Of a stretch of DNA of 64,000 bases, positions 25,816 through 35,307 are shown one piece after another. The notes under the pieces are model-generated. The model worked only from the letters and a program-made list of their open reading frames with translations. It had not been told where the DNA came from and ran no database searches. This DNA is from Alkalihalobacillus pseudalcaliphilus (GTDB taxonomy: Bacteria > Bacillota > Bacilli > Bacillales > Bacillaceae_D): positions 186,001 through 250,000 of the forward strand of contig NZ_JAQQWS010000002.1 of the NCBI RefSeq assembly GCF_028610675.1. Reading direction: 5' to 3'. A program made the position numbers and the translations under genes. How positions within the stretch are numbered: the stretch's first letter is position 1; each line of letters begins with the position of its first letter.

Positions 25816-27369
25816 CTATTTTCCTGCAAAAACATGCTTCCCTTCTAGTAACTCTTTTAAGGTCATCATCACTTCTGGTGTTTGACTATATGTCGTCAGG
25901 TAATGGTCAAAAATGATATCACGATACGTTTGGTCGATAAATGGATTCCACAAGGACACAACGACTACTTGAGCGGTTACATGTTTAATCGATTGATACG
26001 CTTCTATCCACGCTCGGTCGAGCTTCCTTCTTTCGTTAATCAAAAGAACCACTACATCACTAGCACTAATAGAATTTAAGAAATGTTTGACCTCGACTTG
26101 ACTTGGGTTTGCCTCTTCTAGATAAAACACCTCATATTGTGGTCCAGCAAAGATTTCCTTTACTAGACTCTTTCTATCACCCATATAATTCTCATCATTA
26201 TACGTGCTTTGACTCAAAATCTTAATTTGTTGGTTATAACTAAATGGAATCAAATTCTGTGGATTTCTTTGTAAAGTAATTCCCTCTGCGGCAATCCTTT
26301 TCATCGTTTCTTGATAGTTGGTTTGCTTTAATGTAACTTTTTCTAAAGATGGCTCTAATATGTTGGATAACCATTTCTCTTTACTATAATGAATTCTCTG
26401 TAATGCTTGATTTACAATTAATAGTTCCAATTCCTCCGCTTCAATGGCATCGATAACTCTCTCAATCATAGCCACCTGCGATGCTAAATCTTTACCACAC
26501 GCTAAAATAATGTCTGCCCCTGCCTCAATTGCTTTCACAGCACCTAGCTCTCTTCCCACATACTTTGATATGGCATGCATTTCCATAGAATCCGTTATAA
26601 TCAATCCATCAAACTGATACTTCTCCCTAAGTAACTCATGCAAAATTCGCTTACTGAGAGTAGCCGGGTATTCCGGATCAATTTGTGGAAAAACGATATG
26701 TGCTGTCATAATCGCCTCTAATCCACTGTCGATATTTTCTTTAAAAGGAAGTAATTCATTTATTTCAAGCTCTTCGATTGATTTATCAACAATAGGTAGC
26801 CCTAAATGGGAATCGACCTCCGTATCACCATGTCCTGGGAAATGTTTGGCAACAGCAAGTATGCCAGCTTCATGATAACCTTTGACTGCTTCTATACCAA
26901 AAGCACTGACCTTATCAGCTTGGTCACCAAATGCTCTTGCACCAATTACCGGATTGTTTGGATTGTTATTCACATCAATATTAGGTGCATAATTCATGTT
27001 AAACCCCAAGTTTCTTAACTGTTCCCCCATACTCTTTGCTGCTTCATATGCATACGCTTTATTTCCCGTTGCTCCAATTAACATATTGCCTGGTGACAAT
27101 ACCATGCCATCCCACAAATAAGAAATTCCGCCACCTTCTTGATCAATGGAAATCCATAACGGTGGCCTTCCATGCTTTTTGGCTACTTCCTGTATGTCGC
27201 GATTTAGTCGAATCACTTTCTTCACATCTCGCAAATTCCTTTGAAATAAAATAACACCACCGATATTCCATTCCACAATAGCTTCATGTAATTCAGGTGT
27301 TACCTCTTCTCCAGCAAAAGCAATAACAAACATTTGGCCAATCTTCTCTTTTAACGTCCATTTTTCCAT
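25816..27369 (-). CDS. nagZ: NagZ-type family 3 beta-N-acetylhexosaminidase
   Basis: 517 aa. An N-terminal GH3 barrel (residues ~1-340) with SIDQEGGGISYLWDG, the KH/DSH signature KHFPGHGDTEVDSHLGLP (~residues 161-178), and the nucleophile Asp in LIITDSMEMHAIS. A smaller C-terminal alpha/beta domain (~370-515) follows, as in Bacillus two-domain NagZ. It removes terminal beta-GlcNAc from muropeptides or other N-acetylated oligosaccharides. No signal peptide is evident, so it should act in the cytosol after import. ATG 27369 lies 10 nt after GGAGG; the longer TTG start was rejected. Confidence 0.88.
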   Translation of the reverse strand: MEKWTLKEKIGQMFVIAFAGEEVTPELHEAIVEWNIGGVILFQRNLRDVKKVIRLNRDIQEVAKKHGRPPLWISIDQEGGGISYLWDGMVLSPGNMLIGATGNKAYAYEAAKSMGEQLRNLGFNMNYAPNIDVNNNPNNPVIGARAFGDQADKVSAFGIEAVKGYHEAGILAVAKHFPGHGDTEVDSHLGLPIVDKSIEELEINELLPFKENIDSGLEAIMTAHIVFPQIDPEYPATLSKRILHELLREKYQFDGLIITDSMEMHAISKYVGRELGAVKAIEAGADIILACGKDLASQVAMIERVIDAIEAEELELLIVNQALQRIHYSKEKWLSNILEPSLEKVTLKQTNYQETMKRIAAEGITLQRNPQNLIPFSYNQQIKILSQSTYNDENYMGDRKSLVKEIFAGPQYEVFYLEEANPSQVEVKHFLNSISASDVVVLLINERRKLDRAWIEAYQSIKHVTAQVVVVSLWNPFIDQTYRDIIFDHYLTTYSQTPEVMMTLKELLEGKHVFAGK

Positions 27370-27413
27370 GACTTCGGCTCCTCCCTTGATAGCTAATCCC
27401 AATCTATGAACCG

Positions 27414-28970
27414 TTATTTTTCATAATTAACTGACAACCCTACCTCAAACATCCTTCTCCATGGCAAATATACATGCTCAAGTTCCACACGCCCATATCG
27501 TAAGTCTTCTAGATAAGTTGCGACAAACTCTTCTAATTTCTCTTTTATGAGTTCTGTTACTTCCTCAACTTGGCCCCCTAAATTCCGTGCTGTTAACCCT
27601 ATTGTCGGCAGAAATTCATAAGAAATAAACTTTCTCACGATCGCTTGATAACCCCAGTCTTCTATTAATCTTGAATAATAGAACTTCCTTTCCTCTTCTT
27701 CAAAACCCTTCACTTGTTCAATCAGATTTCGTTGATAATAGGCATGAATGATACTATGAGAAATAACAGTACCTAAAGTATTACCACTCGTATTCCAGCC
27801 AGCATAAGCAATGAGTGTTTCAAGCAAATTTACCTTATGAAGTTGCTTTAATAATGAGTGATCGGCACCATTACAAATCGCAACATCTGCTAAAGCAACC
27901 TTAACTCCTTTTGATGTAAAAAACTTCATCGCTTGCACCAATTCCCGATGGTTGACCTCTGATATATAAGAGCGATTCCGTTCCTTATAGGGGAAACTAG
28001 ATTCTGCCATTTCTTTCGGACCACGAGCTGGTGCATGAACCATTAATAAAAAGTCATTCTTCATTTCATCTGCTACAATGACCCCTCCGGCTGCGGTAAT
28101 ATGTGCTTTTATACTTTCTCCTAAACTACGATCCTCATATCTTGGAATCACAAACGGACCGTGTATCGATGAATAACGTAAGCTAATTTCTGGCACATAA
28201 TCTTTTATGTCACAAAAAGCTCGAGCAAATAACGTACAAGCAATCTCATCTGCCCCAGGGTATACTGCAACTTGATCCATCAGATTTCTATCTTCAATTT
28301 CATAGGCTAGTTGACGTTGTTCCATAGCGGAAAACCCATATTCAGCATTATCATCTAAGGGAATAATCATATAATCAATACAAGCTTCTTCAACTAACTG
28401 GAGTGCTTGCTTTGTGATCCATGCATTTTGTTTTCTTCGTTTCGTATAATCACTCCAAATACTCTCTGGAATTTCTTTTTGTAAATGTTGAAGTTCTCTC
28501 AATTCCTCATCAGAGCTCAGCTTTTGCCCTTGTTTATCGGTTAACCAGCCTATCCGATGGATTTGAGCACCATACTCTTCATAATAATCAGGTTCTTCTT
28601 CACTGCTACTATAAGCAGGTACACGCATGATTAAGTCATAAACCAATAATTTTAAAGTCGGGTTCTTTTTCTTTAATTCTTTTAAAACAAGTAATCGATT
28701 TAAACCATCTTCCTGTGAATCTGTATGTAATCTAGAAGGAACGATTCCCCCATATAAGAGCATGTCTAAAGAAATAATCGCATAATCGGCATCTGCCACA
28801 TTCTGCTTTAACCAATTGATAACTTGATCAACCTGAGCTGGTGCTTTCATATCACCAAGAATATCTCGACCAGGTACAAGCATCGTTACATCCGTCATTT
28901 TTGCTAAAGCTTGAGGATACAACAAGTTACATGGTCTTTCATCTAATGGTATATAGAGCACTTTTGACAA
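27414..28970 (-). CDS. DUF4127-family protein
   Basis: 518 aa, soluble, no signal peptide. The N-terminus VLYIPLDERPCNLLYP is the hallmark of DUF4127. LVPGRDILGDMKAP, ADADYAIISLDMLLYGGIVPSR and IIPLDDNAEYGFSAMEQRQL follow. The family has no established activity. The conserved Asp/Arg/Asn set in the first strand and the DDNAEYG motif look like an active site. TTG at 28970 (MSKVLYIP) follows GAGAGGTG at good spacing, whereas ATG 28988 has no ribosome site. Its place between NagZ and glycosidase-like genes suggests glycan metabolism. Confidence 0.82.
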   Translation of the reverse strand: MSKVLYIPLDERPCNLLYPQALAKMTDVTMLVPGRDILGDMKAPAQVDQVINWLKQNVADADYAIISLDMLLYGGIVPSRLHTDSQEDGLNRLLVLKELKKKNPTLKLLVYDLIMRVPAYSSSEEEPDYYEEYGAQIHRIGWLTDKQGQKLSSDEELRELQHLQKEIPESIWSDYTKRRKQNAWITKQALQLVEEACIDYMIIPLDDNAEYGFSAMEQRQLAYEIEDRNLMDQVAVYPGADEIACTLFARAFCDIKDYVPEISLRYSSIHGPFVIPRYEDRSLGESIKAHITAAGGVIVADEMKNDFLLMVHAPARGPKEMAESSFPYKERNRSYISEVNHRELVQAMKFFTSKGVKVALADVAICNGADHSLLKQLHKVNLLETLIAYAGWNTSGNTLGTVISHSIIHAYYQRNLIEQVKGFEEEERKFYYSRLIEDWGYQAIVRKFISYEFLPTIGLTARNLGGQVEEVTELIKEKLEEFVATYLEDLRYGRVELEHVYLPWRRMFEVGLSVNYEK

Positions 28971-29004
28971 TCGACTCACCTCTCCCATTATTAATCGTCA
29001 TGAT

Positions 29005-30165
29005 TTACCACCATTGATATGATTCTAAATAACTGGCGTCAAATATCATCAATGACATTTGATTTCTTTCTTTTACGAATGTTACCGCCTCTAAATAACG
29101 TTCTTTCTGTTGGTAATAGTCAAAAAGGTATAAACTAGGAATGATAAGAACCTTATTGTTAGTGACTTTACGAGCAAGTTGGATGGCCCCTTCAATACTT
29201 CTCCACGCTTCGTTCTGATGTAATTTTGCTTCGCCTTCATAAATGTCTGAATAATAACAACCAATCATAAGGAAATCTAGCTCTTCTGCTAAAGCTGACT
29301 CTGGATAATGTTCATCCGTCCAGTCGAGTTGAGGTTTATAGGAACGACTCCCCCAATTAACACCTTCATGATAATACTCGGGATACCAAGAACCGACGTA
29401 TAAACCAAAAGCAGCATGCGGAGCAACTTCTTTAATGATATGATGGGCCTTCATGATGAAGCTTTTGATCACATTAGTACGCCAATTAATCCATTCGTGG
29501 AATAATTCCCCCTTTGTAAAACCATTTTCAGTAGGTACCAAGATATCCTGCTCCCAATTCTTAATAAGAATCCCTCTGGCTTTCTCAAATTCATGCAAAC
29601 TCCTTTCACTAAAATCCGCGTAAATATTAGGGTAACGACATCGGTCCAAAATAAAGGCAGCCATTTCATAACGCTCCACTAACTCTTGTATAATACGTAA
29701 CTGATAGTTCTGCACTTCATGAAGTACTGGATTCAAAAATATTGCCTTCTCTGTATAATCTTTGGCCCTTGTTAAGGAAGATCGCCTATTTTGCCAATGA
29801 TAATACTCAACCTGACAAGACTCACTTATTTCCATTTGAATTTCAGGAAAATCGATATGTCCCGCTGTAAACACATCACATTTCATCACAATTTCCAACT
29901 CATATTTACGGGCAAAGGATGTCATCATCTCAACAAAATCTAAGCCTTTCCACGCCGAAAAACGGGACCACTCACTTACATGTGGTGCATGCATACTCGG
30001 ATATGTCACAAAACCATAAGGGATTTTAGCGTCGACAATGACATGGGTAAATCCTTGCTTTTTCGCGCTCTGAAAATAATCCTCTCTACCCTGCTTAGAT
30101 ATAAGTCGTGTACTGTTTGCCATAAAATCTATCCATAGTACTTTGTGTTGGTCTCCTTCTATCAC
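29005..30165 (-). CDS. GHL10-like family 10 glycosidase-like protein, cytosolic
   Basis: 386 aa without a signal peptide. It resembles the barrel domain of the secreted 964-aa protein at 38793. Shared blocks are FILDRCRYPNIYADFS versus VLLDRGRYDNYFADFS, YVGSWYPEYYHEGVNW versus YVGSWYETYYLNGVNW, and EELDFLMIGCYYSD versus DQLDFLMIGTYQRT. This matches hypothetical glycosidases of the GHL10 type (TIM barrel, acidic strand ends). It would act on imported oligosaccharides. GTG start after AGGGG. A related secreted/cytosolic pair in one locus suggests sequential cleavage of one glycan. Confidence 0.72.
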   Translation of the reverse strand: MIEGDQHKVLWIDFMANSTRLISKQGREDYFQSAKKQGFTHVIVDAKIPYGFVTYPSMHAPHVSEWSRFSAWKGLDFVEMMTSFARKYELEIVMKCDVFTAGHIDFPEIQMEISESCQVEYYHWQNRRSSLTRAKDYTEKAIFLNPVLHEVQNYQLRIIQELVERYEMAAFILDRCRYPNIYADFSERSLHEFEKARGILIKNWEQDILVPTENGFTKGELFHEWINWRTNVIKSFIMKAHHIIKEVAPHAAFGLYVGSWYPEYYHEGVNWGSRSYKPQLDWTDEHYPESALAEELDFLMIGCYYSDIYEGEAKLHQNEAWRSIEGAIQLARKVTNNKVLIIPSLYLFDYYQQKERYLEAVTFVKERNQMSLMIFDASYLESYQWW

Positions 30166-30198
30166 TCATATCCCCTGCCTTTAAGTCACTAAGAAGAA

Positions 30199-30230
30199 AT
30201 GGTACCTAACAAAAGTTCACTAGGTACCAT
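30199..30230 (-). promoter_or_regulatory. stem-loop after the binding-protein gene
   Basis: ATGGTACCTA (30199-30208) pairs perfectly with TAGGTACCAT (30221-30230). Read leftward, the stem is followed by TTTCTTCTT. It sits between the binding-protein gene and the rest of the operon, where such stems often stabilise the upstream mRNA or partly terminate. Confidence 0.6.
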
Positions 30231-30242
30231 CTCATCATTCAA

Positions 30243-31754
30243 TTAACGGTTGCTATACCATTCGTTTACTTCATCCGTCCATTCTTGACCACCATCGCGA
30301 TTCCAACGCTCAACAAAATCATCAAATGCATCAATGGAGCTGTTACCTGCGATGATATTAGCAAATACTTCGTCCTCAATGGCTTTTAGTTGACCACCAT
30401 ATAATCCACTTGCACGTGTCGGCGGTCCATTATATTCAGAGAAAATGGCATTCTCACCAATTTTCGTTACGTTATCAAACAAATTAAACTCTAAACCTAA
30501 TGAATCTAAACGGATTTTAGTTGTTTCAGGATCTAAAGGCTCAACCGTTGTATACATTTGGCGATATAAATGTTCGTTATGCTTTTCAAAGTCTGTTGTT
30601 GCCACTCCGTCAGTAATCTCCCAAACATCTCCTTCAAAACCTAAGAAAATTTCTCTAAATCCGTCTGCTACAATAAAATCTAGCATTCTCACTACAGCCT
30701 CAGCCTCGTCACTCGTTACTGGTACAGCATTATAACCACGCACTAGAGGGCTACCCGCCGTTCCGGAATCTCCATTTGGACCAACTGGGTATGGAATTGA
30801 AACCCATTCTGCTTCTTCATTATTTTGTGTATTCGTTAAAATAGGTCCACGCGTATCCCACCAAGCTGCTGAGAATACCCCAGCACGATCGTTGGATACT
30901 TTTTCACCTAAGACCGTTAAATTATTGGAAGGGAATTCACGATCTAAAATACCGTCAGCATACATCTCAGATAGGAAAGCTAATGCTTCCTTCATTTCAG
31001 GTGTCGTACTGGAATAAACTAACTCACCATCACGCTCTACCCATTGACTCCGTTGGACACCAAAAGCCCCAAGGATAGGTGCAATTCTTCCTAATTGGTC
31101 CGTCATAATATAACCAACATTATTATAGTGTTCTTTAAATTGATGTAAGACATCTACATATTCATCTAGAGTTTCAGGTTGCTCAAGCTCTAGTTCATTT
31201 AACCAATCCTGCCTAATATACATAATCTCTGTTCCTTGCTCTTGCAGAATATGCGGAATCGCATAAATACTTCCATCAATCGTCACGGCTTCCCATGCCT
31301 CTTCAGGAATAAGCTCTAACAGGTTTTGACCATGTTGCTCAACGATTTCCGTTAAATCTGTTAACGCATTTTGATTCACATAATTCACAAACCATGTCGC
31401 ATCAGGGCTATAAATTAAGTCTGGTAAATCATTCCCTGCCATTAATACATTCAATCTCTCCATATAGCCTTCTGCAGGAGGGATTTGTACGGAAATATCT
31501 AAGTTAGTGTGCTCTTCAATAAAGTCTAAATATGGATTGTTTTCCTCGTCTAATCCACTAGGGAAACTTCGACCATAGTTATTAACGACAATTTCAATGG
31601 AACGTAACTCTTGAACTACTTCGTCTTCCGCATCTTCATTATCTGCATCTGATGGGTCATCTCCACCAGTTTCGTCACTACCACTTGGTGAACAAGCTGC
31701 AATAACAAGTAATGAAATTAAGACAAAGATGGCAAAAAACACTTTTCTTCTCAC
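30243..31754 (-). CDS. ABC sugar transporter substrate-binding lipoprotein (Lpl type)
   Basis: 503 aa. Lipoprotein signal ends in VIAACSPSG (Cys-21). A long acidic linker (DETGGDDPSDADNEDAEDE) follows, then a large family-1 binding protein, in the size class used with LplB/LplC permeases. LNVLMAGNDLPDLIYSPD (~residues 105-122) and YAIPHILQEQGTEIMYIRQDW are typical. It captures an oligosaccharide outside the membrane for the two permeases. GTG start after GGGGG. A mini-ORF with a perfect ribosome site precedes it and a stem-loop follows. Confidence 0.9.
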   Translation of the reverse strand: MRRKVFFAIFVLISLLVIAACSPSGSDETGGDDPSDADNEDAEDEVVQELRSIEIVVNNYGRSFPSGLDEENNPYLDFIEEHTNLDISVQIPPAEGYMERLNVLMAGNDLPDLIYSPDATWFVNYVNQNALTDLTEIVEQHGQNLLELIPEEAWEAVTIDGSIYAIPHILQEQGTEIMYIRQDWLNELELEQPETLDEYVDVLHQFKEHYNNVGYIMTDQLGRIAPILGAFGVQRSQWVERDGELVYSSTTPEMKEALAFLSEMYADGILDREFPSNNLTVLGEKVSNDRAGVFSAAWWDTRGPILTNTQNNEEAEWVSIPYPVGPNGDSGTAGSPLVRGYNAVPVTSDEAEAVVRMLDFIVADGFREIFLGFEGDVWEITDGVATTDFEKHNEHLYRQMYTTVEPLDPETTKIRLDSLGLEFNLFDNVTKIGENAIFSEYNGPPTRASGLYGGQLKAIEDEVFANIIAGNSSIDAFDDFVERWNRDGGQEWTDEVNEWYSNR

Positions 31755-31806
31755 CTTTAATTCCCCCTTATTTTTCGATTGTTTTTGGGCTATGAATCAA
31801 GAATGA

Positions 31807-31827
31807 TTATGATGTATTAACCCCCAT
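31807..31827 (-). CDS. six-codon mini-ORF with canonical ribosome-binding site
   Basis: Read leftward, AGGAGGTGAT (an exact anti-16S match) is followed after 4 nt by ATG and the hexapeptide MGVNTS, then TAA. It lies in the 92-bp gap between the second permease and the binding protein. It may prime translation of the binding protein, act as a leader peptide, or be a relic of a gene start. Confidence 0.35.
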   Translation of the reverse strand: MGVNTS

Positions 31828-31846
31828 GACCATCACCTCCTAGGTT

Positions 31847-32722
31847 TTAACCTTTAACAGAACCAAGCATGACACCCTTCACAAAATACTTCTGTAAAAA
31901 CGGATAAACAATAAGGATCGGTACGGTACTCGCAATTAATGCCGCTGCTTTTAATGATTCAGTTGCAATCAACTGCTGTTCAAAATTATCTCTTAAACTG
32001 ATTTCTGATTGATCAAATTGAATTAACTCTCTCAAGTAAACTTGTAAAGGATACAGATTTCGATCACTAATATAGATAACCGCATCAAAAAATGAATTCC
32101 AATGGAATACAGCATGAAACAGACCTATCGTTGCAATAACCGGCATGGAAAGAGGAATGACGATCCTAAATAATATCCGAATATTAGAGGCACCATCAAT
32201 TCTCGCTGACTCCTCCAACTCCTGCGGTACACTTTGAAAGAAATTTTTAACAATGATTAAATTAAACGCACTAATTAAAGAGGGGATAATGTAAACCCAA
32301 AATGAGTTTAATAAACCTGTTTCTCGCACGACGAGATAGGTTGGAATCATTCCTCCATTAAATAACATCGTGAAAACGACTAGAAATAGTATGAGTCCCC
32401 TACCTTTGATATACGTTTTCGAGAGCGGGTAAGCCATCAAGCATGTAAAAAATACGTTAAAAAACGTACCCACTACGGTTCTAAGAATACTCATAACAAA
32501 TGAATTAATGAAATGAGCATCCATAAATACTTCTTTATAAGCATGAAAGGTAATATCTATCGGGAAGAAAATAACTTCACCAGATACGATCGCCCGATGG
32601 CTACTCAATGATTGTGCAATGACATGGATAAAAGGGAAAAGGCAAATTAGGGCAAAGGCACCTAAAAAGATGATGTTAAACACTGAAAATGCTTTTTCAC
32701 CTGTTGTTTGATGGACTGACAT
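31847..32722 (-). CDS. ABC sugar transporter permease (LplC type)
   Basis: 291 aa, six membrane helices. The coupling motif is EESARIDGASNIRILFRIVIP (~residues 186-206). The C-terminus FVKGVMLGSVKG is the typical end of LplC/YtcP-like permeases. It pairs with the permease encoded 12 bp upstream. No ATPase gene occurs in the locus, so a shared MsmX-type ATPase is expected. Confidence 0.92.
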   Translation of the reverse strand: MSVHQTTGEKAFSVFNIIFLGAFALICLFPFIHVIAQSLSSHRAIVSGEVIFFPIDITFHAYKEVFMDAHFINSFVMSILRTVVGTFFNVFFTCLMAYPLSKTYIKGRGLILFLVVFTMLFNGGMIPTYLVVRETGLLNSFWVYIIPSLISAFNLIIVKNFFQSVPQELEESARIDGASNIRILFRIVIPLSMPVIATIGLFHAVFHWNSFFDAVIYISDRNLYPLQVYLRELIQFDQSEISLRDNFEQQLIATESLKAAALIASTVPILIVYPFLQKYFVKGVMLGSVKG

Positions 32723-32734
32723 GCTTTTCCCTCC

Positions 32735-33700
32735 TTACCATAATCCGTTTTGGCCTAACTTTTTCGCTATCTTATTTGCCCCAACTACGAGGATTAAGGC
32801 AATGACTGATTTAAACAGCCCTACTGCTGTTGTATAGCTAAACTGTCCTTGTGTAATCCCGACTCGGTATACATAGGTTTCAAAGACATCACCGACATTA
32901 TATACAAGCGGGTTTAGCAGGATAAACACTTGTTCAAAGCCAACTTCTAATATATTTCCCATTTGTAAGATAAACAGAATAACAATCGTTGGTAATAAGC
33001 TAGGTAATGTAATGTGCCATGTTTGTTGCCATTTATTTGCTCCATCTACTCGTGCGGCTTCATACAATTGAGGGTTAATACCCGCTAACGCCGCTAAATA
33101 GAGAATTGTACCCCAACCAACACTTTTCCAAAGATCACTCGTCACTAAAACCGTTCTAAACCAGCTATCATCAGCAATAAAATATATCGGTTCAAACCCT
33201 AAGAACGAAATAAATTGATTAATAATACCCGTAGATGGTTCAAGAATGTTAATCATAATACCGCCAACAATAACCCAAGATAGGAAATGTGGCATATAAA
33301 TGACGGTTTGAATCGTACGTTTATATAACATGTTCCTAAGCTCATTTAACATAAGAGCAACAATAATAGGAGCTGGGAAACCCCAAAATAATTTATATAA
33401 GCTAATAAGTAATGTGTTAGAGAAAATTCGATAAAATTCCTCCGTTTCAAACATACGCTCAAAGTGTTTCCAGCCTACCCATTCACTTCCGCTGATTCCT
33501 GCAAATACACTATAATCTTGAAAAGCAATGACCACTCCCCACATCGGGACATACCTATATATGAGGAAAAATAGAATGCCCGGAACCATAATTAAATACA
33601 AATCCCAATGTTTGATTAAGACATTCTTTTTCTTTGGTGTTACTTTTTTGGGTAATGCGTTATGTGGCTTGTTTGCATCTAATACGGATGGTTCTGCCAT
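32735..33700 (-). CDS. ABC sugar transporter permease (LplB type)
   Basis: 321 aa. A basic N-terminal tail (PKKVTPKKKN) precedes six helices. The motif LMVPGILFFLIYRYVPMWG is typical of LplB, and the coupling loop is YEAARVDGANKWQQTWHITLP. ATG 33700 lies 6 nt after AAGGAGG and was chosen over TTG 33721, which abuts the previous stop. It forms the import channel with the LplC-type subunit. Confidence 0.92.
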   Translation of the reverse strand: MAEPSVLDANKPHNALPKKVTPKKKNVLIKHWDLYLIMVPGILFFLIYRYVPMWGVVIAFQDYSVFAGISGSEWVGWKHFERMFETEEFYRIFSNTLLISLYKLFWGFPAPIIVALMLNELRNMLYKRTIQTVIYMPHFLSWVIVGGIMINILEPSTGIINQFISFLGFEPIYFIADDSWFRTVLVTSDLWKSVGWGTILYLAALAGINPQLYEAARVDGANKWQQTWHITLPSLLPTIVILFILQMGNILEVGFEQVFILLNPLVYNVGDVFETYVYRVGITQGQFSYTTAVGLFKSVIALILVVGANKIAKKLGQNGLW

Positions 33701-33721
33701 TTCCCCCTCCTTCTCGGCCAA

Positions 33722-35296
33722 TTAAACGGCATGTACAGTCGGCCATTTTAGTTCAATCCCCTCTGCTTGTAAGAGTTGCTGGAAATCTTGTAAAAGTGCT
33801 GCAGTGTTTCTAACCTGCCTTGGGCTTGTTTGATTCCTTATACAGTAAGCAGCAAGTAAGCCACTCACCTCACCAATATTCCACTCGACAGGATGTAAGC
33901 GGTAACACCCGTTAGTGATATGGGTTACCCCTAAATTCTTAGAAGCCGGTAAGAGGTTATTCATTCTTACATGAATCAAGCTCCCAAGTGGAACCTGAAA
34001 AGGCAAGCTTGAAATATCAATAAATGAGCGCTGCCCTGTGCTTGGGTGCAGATCAATACGATAACTGCCAATGCCGACAGAATCTTCAAAATTTTCAGCC
34101 CCTAAATCACCACGAACATCCGCACTAATATGTTGTTCTAAAACGGTAAATTCAGTTTTCATTCTTCGTGATTCACGAATGTAGGGATACATAGCCATTC
34201 CATCTTCCGTACCAACCACATCTTTACGCAGTCTTAAGCCACGATAACCAAACTTGCCATCTGGTCTAGGTGCTTCTGTCTGTAACCAATATAAGAGCGA
34301 TAGTGAGAGCTGCTTAGCTTGATTCAGATGCTTCACTCTTTCTTCCTCTTCAACATCAATAATCGGCCCTAACCAATAATCATTTTGTGGCCAATTAATT
34401 AAAGAAATATCACCTTCAAAAAAGCCAGCCCTGAAATTCTCTTTATCAATGACTCGACGATACTCCCATAATGGAAAGGCTGCCTCACCTTTGAAGAATC
34501 CATACGTGTTTGCCTCTAAAGTAACCGGATTGACGGCCGTCCAATCTAAAAGCTTGTTCGGCCAAAAATCCGCTTGGTAGGAAGACCAAAATGAATAATC
34601 TTTAGGTTTTTCAATTGTAAAATCTTCCCCTTCTACATAATCTAAGCCAAAGCATTGAGTAAATGCTTGCATATCCATGGGGTCTGCTTCTCCACTAAGT
34701 GCATGCGGCTCCCCTGTATCACTTTGTGACTCTGATCCCGTTACATATTCCGCCCCTGCTAGTGGAAGTACATCTCCACAATCTGTTGCATCTATAAAAT
34801 AGGGTGCTAGTAGTTGCTTCTTTTCTTTCGTCACAACATGTTCAACCTCAACCATTCGCACATCATCTTCGTCAGTTTCTACATGATGTACTTTAGATTC
34901 GAGTAAAAGAGTAATTCGACCCGAGTGAATAAATGGAGCTAACATTTCATCAAATACAGCTAATGCCGTTCTTGGCTCACATGCAATACGGCTTACAATT
35001 GCATTTCCTGGATTAAATTGTGCTTGTTCTCTAGCTTTTGAAGTAAGTGGAAAATGGTCCTGATAATAACTTCTTAATCTATTCCTAAAATGACGGTAGC
35101 TCCTTGTACAGCCAAAGCTTTCAATCCAACGATGCTCATCTGGTGGCACCGCTTGACTTGTCAACTGACCACCAATCCACTTCGTTTCCTCTGTCATAAT
35201 AACTTTCGCTCCAGACCGTGCAGCTGCTAATGCAGCTGCACACCCTCCTGTACTTCCACCGATGATAACAATATCCGCTTTCAATTCTACATCCAT
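33722..35296 (-). CDS. FAD-dependent oxidoreductase (FAD_oxidored family)
   Basis: 524 aa. Dinucleotide-binding motif IVIIGGSTGGCAAALAAARSG (~residues 8-28), then ETKWIGGQLTSQAVPPDEHRWIE, typical of the large FAD_oxidored family often found in carbohydrate loci. YFIDATDCGDVLPLAGAEYV is the second FAD contact. The C-terminus has NLLPASKNLGVTHITNGCYRLHPVEWNIGE. Substrate unknown; oxidation of a sugar or sugar acid is a guess from context. ATG 35296 follows AGGGGG by 7 nt; TTG 35302 is too close. Confidence 0.85.
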   Translation of the reverse strand: MDVELKADIVIIGGSTGGCAAALAAARSGAKVIMTEETKWIGGQLTSQAVPPDEHRWIESFGCTRSYRHFRNRLRSYYQDHFPLTSKAREQAQFNPGNAIVSRIACEPRTALAVFDEMLAPFIHSGRITLLLESKVHHVETDEDDVRMVEVEHVVTKEKKQLLAPYFIDATDCGDVLPLAGAEYVTGSESQSDTGEPHALSGEADPMDMQAFTQCFGLDYVEGEDFTIEKPKDYSFWSSYQADFWPNKLLDWTAVNPVTLEANTYGFFKGEAAFPLWEYRRVIDKENFRAGFFEGDISLINWPQNDYWLGPIIDVEEEERVKHLNQAKQLSLSLLYWLQTEAPRPDGKFGYRGLRLRKDVVGTEDGMAMYPYIRESRRMKTEFTVLEQHISADVRGDLGAENFEDSVGIGSYRIDLHPSTGQRSFIDISSLPFQVPLGSLIHVRMNNLLPASKNLGVTHITNGCYRLHPVEWNIGEVSGLLAAYCIRNQTSPRQVRNTAALLQDFQQLLQAEGIELKWPTVHAV

Positions 35297-35307
35297 CGTC
35301 AAACCCC

